Assembly: GCA_963573315.1 (NCBI GenBank)
Contig: OY752145.1
Span: 682,001-746,000, forward strand
From: Entomortierella parvispora
Taxonomy: Eukaryota > Mortierellomycota > Mortierellomycetes > Mortierellales > Mortierellaceae
Direction: 5' to 3'
DNA: 64,000 nt
Positions 59,329 through 64,000 of the stretch are shown piece after piece. Both the position numbers and the translations under genes were made by a program. The notes beneath the pieces are model-generated. The model did no database searches, was not told the DNA's origin, and was given only the letters and a program-made list of their open reading frames with translations. Numbering within the stretch: the stretch's first letter is position 1; every line of letters starts with the position of its first letter.

Positions 59329-60781
59329 TTATTTCTCAACGGCAAACTCGGTTACTAGTTTCATGAACTCTTCGGGCTTTTCCGCGTGAACTACGGAGTG
59401 GTAAAAAAGAAATTACCATTCAGTCATCAGTCAATCAATTGCGAGTTCATTTGGACCTGAGATCAGATGAAAGCAAACCGTTCAATGACCTACCCCAGTG
59501 TCCGGTATCCATGTCCTCGATCCTTGCGTCAGGGAAAAAGGAGTGAATGAGCTCAATCTCTCTGTCTTCGATATATTTCGACTTTACACCCCTGATAAAC
59601 AGGGTCTTGCCCTCAAACTTATCCACACCTGGGATAAAGTCAAACTGACCCAACTTTTCAAGCGAGTCGCCCAAAGTTCCTATTGGGACACGGAAGTTGT
59701 ATTCATCCCCAGCAGGGTCCCTCTTCAAGTTTGTCAACAGGAATTGACGAACTCCGAGATCCTAATTTGAATTAACCCAAATAGAAGCGAAGAGGAGGAA
59801 AGAAAGATCATCAGTCCCTTCCTTCTTTGTCCTGCAATTGCTGGCATGCGTAGTAGAATCAGCATTCCCTTACCGAAACTGTCTTCTTCATGATGGCGTC
59901 GGCCTCGCTTTGCTTCTTGACATGGGCGGCCTGAATCTCTTTCATCGAGACAACGTATTTGGCAAACTCGGCGGACAGCTTCACTTTAACAGGTGCCATA
60001 TCAACGACGATGAGACGATCCAAAGGGGTATGATTCAATGCAAGGTTCATGGCCACCTTTCCTCCCCTAAAACAGCAATACAAAGGGATCACAGTTTCAA
60101 TTGGCGTCGGTTCCATACCGCTGAATATGCCATTGCTGTGATCATGACGGCTACTGAAGTTGGCTTACATTGAATGTCCAATAACAATGGGACTCTCCAG
60201 GGACTGGTCCTTCAAGAAATGAACAACGTCATTGGCCATGTTGACATAGTCGTGTTCTTCCGAGTGGCCACTCTCACCGTGGTTGCGAAGATCCTGCACG
60301 ATTGAAAAATATACAACAAAAAAGAGCGGTCGGGAAAGATCGGACGACGTTTGGGTTAAGAAGTCAGTATGGCGGTGGTCAATGATCCACTCCTTTTGTA
60401 TCCCGCTCCCAACACCCCTTCTGCGCATGGTGATGATCTAACTCGATATTTATTCAAAACATTGGTGACACTGCGGTTACTGGCACTGAAACTGGGTCCA
60501 GGGATCCTTACCAGGGTGACGACTCGGGTATTGAGGCGGGAGGCCATGGCCTTGGAGAGAGCCTTCCAGTTTTGCTTTGATCCGAAGAGACCGTGCATGA
60601 TCACAATGGGCTGACAGCGTGCTGGCTGGGCCGATGATGGCTGCGGGATCTCATTGAAGGATAATTGGACTGGAGGAGTGAGTTTAGGGGTGGAGGCAAC
60701 AGAGGTCAGTCCCCGGGCAAAGAAGGAGGAGGGAGCCGGAGCGATCCTGCTGCAGGGCCTGAGGAGACGGGGGACCAGCAT
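59329..60781 (-). CDS. Alpha/beta hydrolase, ABHD11/IMO32 type, mitochondrial (305 aa)
   Basis: Exons (minus): 60781-60512, 60293-60169, 60066-59874, 59761-59494 and 59390-59329. The first about 35 residues (MLVPRLLRPCSRIAPAP, then RGLTSVAS) are Arg/Ser-rich without acidic residues, a typical mitochondrial presequence. The oxyanion motif HGLFGSKQNW, the helix DLRNHGESGHS, the nucleophile elbow GHSMGG (Ser131) and the catalytic His284 in DTGHW are all present. ABHD11 protects lipoylated 2-oxoglutarate dehydrogenase in mammals, and yeast Imo32 is a mitochondrial protease-processed protein; the role here is inferred from family. Length agrees with ABHD11 (315). It is divergent from the glutaredoxin gene. 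Confidence 0.93.
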
Positions 60782-61223
60782 GGAAGTATAGAGGTCGTGA
60801 GGAGGGAAGCAGGGGAGAGGAGAGAAGTGGAGAGGAGAGAAGAAGGTACGGTGGACAGGTTCTGTTGGGGAGAAAGAGCGATACGGCGAGTCAACGTTCG
60901 ATCGGCGAGGTTTGCGCCCCGCAAGCCACACCCAAGCCCGAGAGCTTGAGTGAAAAAAACAAGCCAAAAGGGAGAGGGAGGGGGAGGAGAGGTTGCATGC
61001 AAAGAATGGCGTTGCCACCAAGTAGAGAGGGAGGGATCAGTGATCGGATCTGCTCGAGATCACACAGGATGCAGCGAATCGCATTCTGCGCAAGCGCGCA
61101 TGTGCGGTTCGGGGCCGTTCGTTGTGTTTGTCAGGCATGTTCTGTGTTGCGCATTGCAGAGGGCGGCGATGACGACGAGTGCGTGCCTGTTGTGGAAGCC
61201 AAAATTTGTCATCTCATTCCCTT

Positions 61224-61258
61224 CACTCTCCACTGTCCACTGTCCACTGTCCACTCTC
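61224..61258 (+). repeat. Five-unit 7-bp tandem before the glutaredoxin TATA box
   Basis: Units CACTCTC, CACTGTC, CACTGTC, CACTGTC, CACTCTC in direct tandem, ending 7 bp before TATAAAA. The outer units are identical and the three inner ones are identical. Confidence 0.8.
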
Positions 61259-61264
61259 TTCCAC

Positions 61265-61271
61265 TATAAAA
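61265..61271 (+). promoter_or_regulatory. TATA box of the glutaredoxin gene
   Basis: TATAAAA, beginning 30 bp before the annotated ATG at 61295. If transcription starts a canonical 25-35 bp downstream, the leader would be nearly absent and the in-frame ATG at 61337 could be used. Confidence 0.55.
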
Positions 61272-61294
61272 GTCCGCCCTCTTCGCATTCCATC

Positions 61295-61783
61295 ATGGGT
61301 CAATCATTCTCTTCTCCCACCCTCACTCCCGAACAAATGTCTACCATCAAGTCCAAAGTCGATGCTATCATTGGTAAGTGCTCTCTCTTCCCGCCTGTTG
61401 TTTGTCTGTCTCCTGGAATCGTCTATTCTTTCAGGTCCTGCTCTTTCTTTTCTTGCAATGCACCAATGGGCATCTTGACATTCTGACATTATTGTCGTGT
61501 CCTCTTCTTCATAGCCGACCATGCCGTCGTCGTTTTCTCAAAGTCATACTGCCCTTACTGTACCAAGGCCAAGAATGTCTTGGCCAAGCATGAAGTCAAG
61601 GCATTTATCATTGAGCTCGACAACGAGGAAACTGGCGCTGCTATCCAGGCCTACCTGCTCGAGTTAACTGGACAGAGAACGGTACCCAACATCTTTATCT
61701 TGCAGGAGCACATTGGTGGCTGCGACGATCTCCTCAAGCTTGAGAAGAGCGGACAGCTCAAGACCATTCTGGCCAAGATCTAA
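61295..61783 (+). CDS. Dithiol glutaredoxin (115 aa)
   Basis: Reduces protein disulfides and glutathione mixed disulfides using GSH. Exons 61295-61373 and 61515-61783. The active site is CPYC (Cys39, Cys42) in VVVFSKSYCPYCTKAKNVL. The GSH-binding TVPN and the GGCDDLLKL segment follow (usually GGSDDL or GGCDDT), and length is typical of class I glutaredoxins. A second in-frame ATG at 61337 would give a 101-residue form starting MSTIKSKVDAI, close to the usual cytosolic start. The first 14 residues are Ser/Thr-rich rather than a clear targeting peptide. Confidence 0.95.
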
Positions 61784-62662
61784 AAGTCGAATCATAGACG
61801 TTCCCTTATCTGTTATGAACAGCAAACCACTCTCTTTTTGCGTTATGAGGGCTATCCCTCTTGCGGAATCCATTGCATAAAGAAAGACATGTACAGACAT
61901 ATACTCTCTCAATGGCTTCCGAGCTGCTTTCTATGACATTGGGAGTTCTTTGCTGTGTGAGAGCAGAGCGTGCTTTGATATTGCTGTTTCAACAATGTCG
62001 AGGCAAAGTGCAGCTAGAGCATGGGCACAGAGGTGATAGACAAGAGGGCAATGGAGCACAGGAGTGCCAAAGTAGCGTGCAGAGAAAGAGAATAGAGAAC
62101 AGGCTAACATGGTTTTTATGAGGGAAGGACTCTCTGCACTGGCCAATGGACAGGCGTTCCTTTTTTTCCCTCCTTTCTTTACTTCTGTTCTCCCTTCCTT
62201 TTCTTCTTTTATCCCCTTCCTCATCATTCTCCATCCCATCCCATCCCATCCAAGCATCCATCCTTCCATCCATCTCGCGACCCCATCCCCTTCGCGCAAT
62301 CTCAATCGGTCTTGTGTACCCACACCGTCTCTTCCTCTATCCACACGTTATTCCCGCTCGTGCTTTCCTCGTGCCGACCCCCAGGTCCAAGTGACACTGT
62401 TGTAAAAGCGAACGCGACTTACTCGCAACAACGTCTACTGCCACATCTTTAAAATACGAAGCAGCACCCTCCCTTTCTTCGGAGGAGTTGGAGCCACAGA
62501 GTCGAACCACCAATGACCCAGTCGGATCGACATTACCTTTGTTAACCGTATCTCGAGGGTCGAATTCAGCATCCAACCAGCTTCTCCCCACCCTTCAAAA
62601 CTCACGCCTATTTGACAAACCAGCCACTCGCTCAGCTTCCATTCAGGCCGCTGGATGGAGCC
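61784..62662. other. Intergenic region before the RhoGAP gene
   Basis: About 880 bp with no supported gene. A CATCC/CCATC pentanucleotide-like repeat lies at about 62230-62275. The 250 bp before the RhoGAP start contain several out-of-frame ATGs, so the transcript may carry a 5' UTR intron or uORFs. Confidence 0.5.
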
Positions 62663-64000
62663 ATGGCCCAGCAGAAAGTATCATTCAAGAAATGGTGGAA
62701 GAACATCACAGGAGCCAAGCCAGACAAAGGTACACGCTTGGTGAGATGCTGGCGTCACATTGGTAGCTGTTCTCGCCCGACCATCTCAGGGATCTCGCTG
62801 TTGTCGGTATGGAAGACTGATGGCGATTTTGCAGGAGTTGCTCGAAGACTGGCTGTTCTTGTCCATGTCGTGTTGCGCTACGCGGATGCTGTCCGGATGG
62901 TTGCGCTTTGCCAGGCTGTTGGGCGATGCCATTGTCCTACGGACTTTGTCATCGTGTCATCGTGTCTCAAGCAGGTTCTTGGCGGCAAGGTTGGGCCCTT
63001 GCAACAGCAGACAGACAGACCCGGGATTCGAGGATGACTACACCGCAGCTGGACCGTTCGACGAACCTGAAGCAAATGAAATTGACATCCCTCCTCTTCC
63101 TCCTCCTTTTTTCTTTTTTCAGCAACGGTAGGCCTTTTTAATGTCGACCTGGTCGATTCTATTGATTACGCGGGCGTACCTGTAAGCTACACGGTTGGGA
63201 CACAGACGAGATGTCAAGGCTACATCCCCACTATCGTCGCAAAGTGTGGATGGCTCCTAAAAGAACAAGGTAAGTCGTCAACGCTCCTTTTTTATTATTA
63301 TTTTTTATCGGGCTGTTATAATAAATACCCCCGTCTAATCATCTTGATTTGCTGTCAACAGCGATGCGAACCCGAGGAATATTTCGCGTGAGTGGATCTG
63401 CAAAGCGAGTCGCAGAACTCCAGCTCATCTTTGATACCCCACCTAATTATGGAAGTCAGCTGGACTGGACTGGATATACCATCCATGACGCTTCAAACGT
63501 CCTTCGCCGCTACCTCAACCATTTGCCAGATCCAGTAATCACTCTGGAGTTTTATGAAAAGTTTCGGGATGTCCATCGTAAGTCAGGGTATATTCTTAAT
63601 CAGTCGAAACATTTTGCTGCGGGAGCCCAGAGAGCAATGGGCTAAACAAGTATTGCTTGTAGGAAATATGACGGACGAAGAAGAAATGATCGCGGCATAT
63701 CAGGACCTTATCATGAAACTGCCGGATCCTCACTCGTGTTTGCTCATGTATCTATTGGATCTGCTGGCTCTATTTGCACACCACAGTGCAGAAAATCTCA
63801 TGGACTCAAAGAATCTGGCATCTGTTTTCCAGCCTGGAGTTCTGTCTCACCCAAACCACGCCTTGTCGCCAGGAGAGTACATGACTTCAGCCTCCGTTTT
63901 GAAATTCTTGATTGACCATCAAAGTAGCTTTACTTTCCCAAAGTCGACTTATGACGAGGATGACGAAGAGATAGCCAACTTTGGCCCTACAGGCCCAGGA
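62663..64000 (+). CDS. Rho GTPase-activating protein, Sac7/Bag7 type (5' part, cut by window end)
   Basis: Stimulates GTP hydrolysis on Rho-family GTPases controlling cell wall and actin (family knowledge). Exons 62663-62729, 63123-63269, 63362-63577 and 63663 onward, open to the last base. The RhoGAP domain starts at VGLFNVDLVDSIDYAGVP. It has YIPTIVAKCGWLLKEQ, the arginine-finger loop RGIFRVSGSAKRVAEL, FDTPPNYGSQLDW, SNVLRRYLNHLPDPV, MYLLDLLALFAHH and NLASVFQPGVLSHP. The segment GYTIHDASNVLRRYLN is typical of the Sac7/Bag7 group. The N-terminus before the domain is only about 23 residues here. The start at 62663 (MAQQKVSFKKWWKNI) is the first in-frame ATG, but an upstream exon cannot be excluded. 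Confidence 0.88.

Larger units (their letters stand above)
60782..61294. promoter_or_regulatory. Divergent promoter region, ABHD11-like (-) and glutaredoxin (+)
   Basis: 513 bp. The ABHD11 side is GAGG-rich on plus. The glutaredoxin side ends with a five-unit 7-bp tandem (61224-61258) and a TATA box (61265-61271), listed separately. No gene is seen. Confidence 0.5.

Overview
The window is nuclear DNA from an intron-rich fungus. Most protein genes are spliced with GTAAGT-like donors and short introns. The mix of genes (a long VPS13, SIN1/AVO1, a DDX20/Gemin3-type helicase lost from budding yeast, a MEMO protein and a yeast Mdg1-like CBM48 protein), together with frequent poly-Ser, poly-His and poly-Glu tracts and moderate GC, suggests an early-diverging lineage such as Mortierellomycota. 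That placement is inference. I see no transposon, CRISPR array, phage or organelle gene. Exon joins were made by hand from the sequence, and every complete model keeps frame from ATG to stop.

Layout, left to right: SIN1/AVO1 TORC2 subunit (+, 241-3025); CBM48 protein with a C-terminal membrane anchor (+, 4474-7423); tRNA-Val (-) and tRNA-Phe (+); UBC4/5 E2 (+, 9180-10629); Snf1-related kinase (-, 10860-13628); RPN12 (+, 14945-16260); quinolinate phosphoribosyltransferase (-, 16467-17787); syntaxin-8-like SNARE (-, 18195-19433); DDX20-like helicase (+, 19727-21921); a 22-exon M16 metalloprotease (-, 22000-26922); a SET/Vps75 NAP-family chaperone (+, 27307-28542); VPS13 (+, 29335-40669); two tandem long-chain acyl-CoA synthetases ending in SKL (-, 40871-43634 and 44161-47081); an intronless LRR protein (-, 47731-49413); an unrecognised helical protein (-, 49653-50631); MEMO (+, 50910-52370); a zinc-finger protein with duplicated finger pairs (-, 52704-54398); a Ser/acidic protein with a possible INO80 Ies4-like tail (-, 55063-57010); a repeat-rich 2.3 kb stretch; ABHD11-like hydrolase (-, 59329-60781); glutaredoxin (+, 61295-61783); and a Sac7/Bag7-type RhoGAP cut by the window end (+, 62663 to 64000).

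This is a housekeeping neighbourhood, not a dedicated gene cluster. Themes recur: ubiquitin-proteasome (UBC4, RPN12), lipid transport and activation (VPS13 next to two peroxisomal-type acyl-CoA synthetases), signalling (SIN1, kinase, RhoGAP) and membrane fusion (SNARE). Genes are packed in convergent pairs with very short 3' spacers and divergent pairs with shared promoters of about 0.3-0.5 kb. I found no convincing undescribed multi-gene system. The most interesting signals concern gene structure: an 8-nt microexon, a clean three-intron difference between tandem paralogs, a 5-nt terminal exon in the E2 gene, and the duplicated zinc-finger module.
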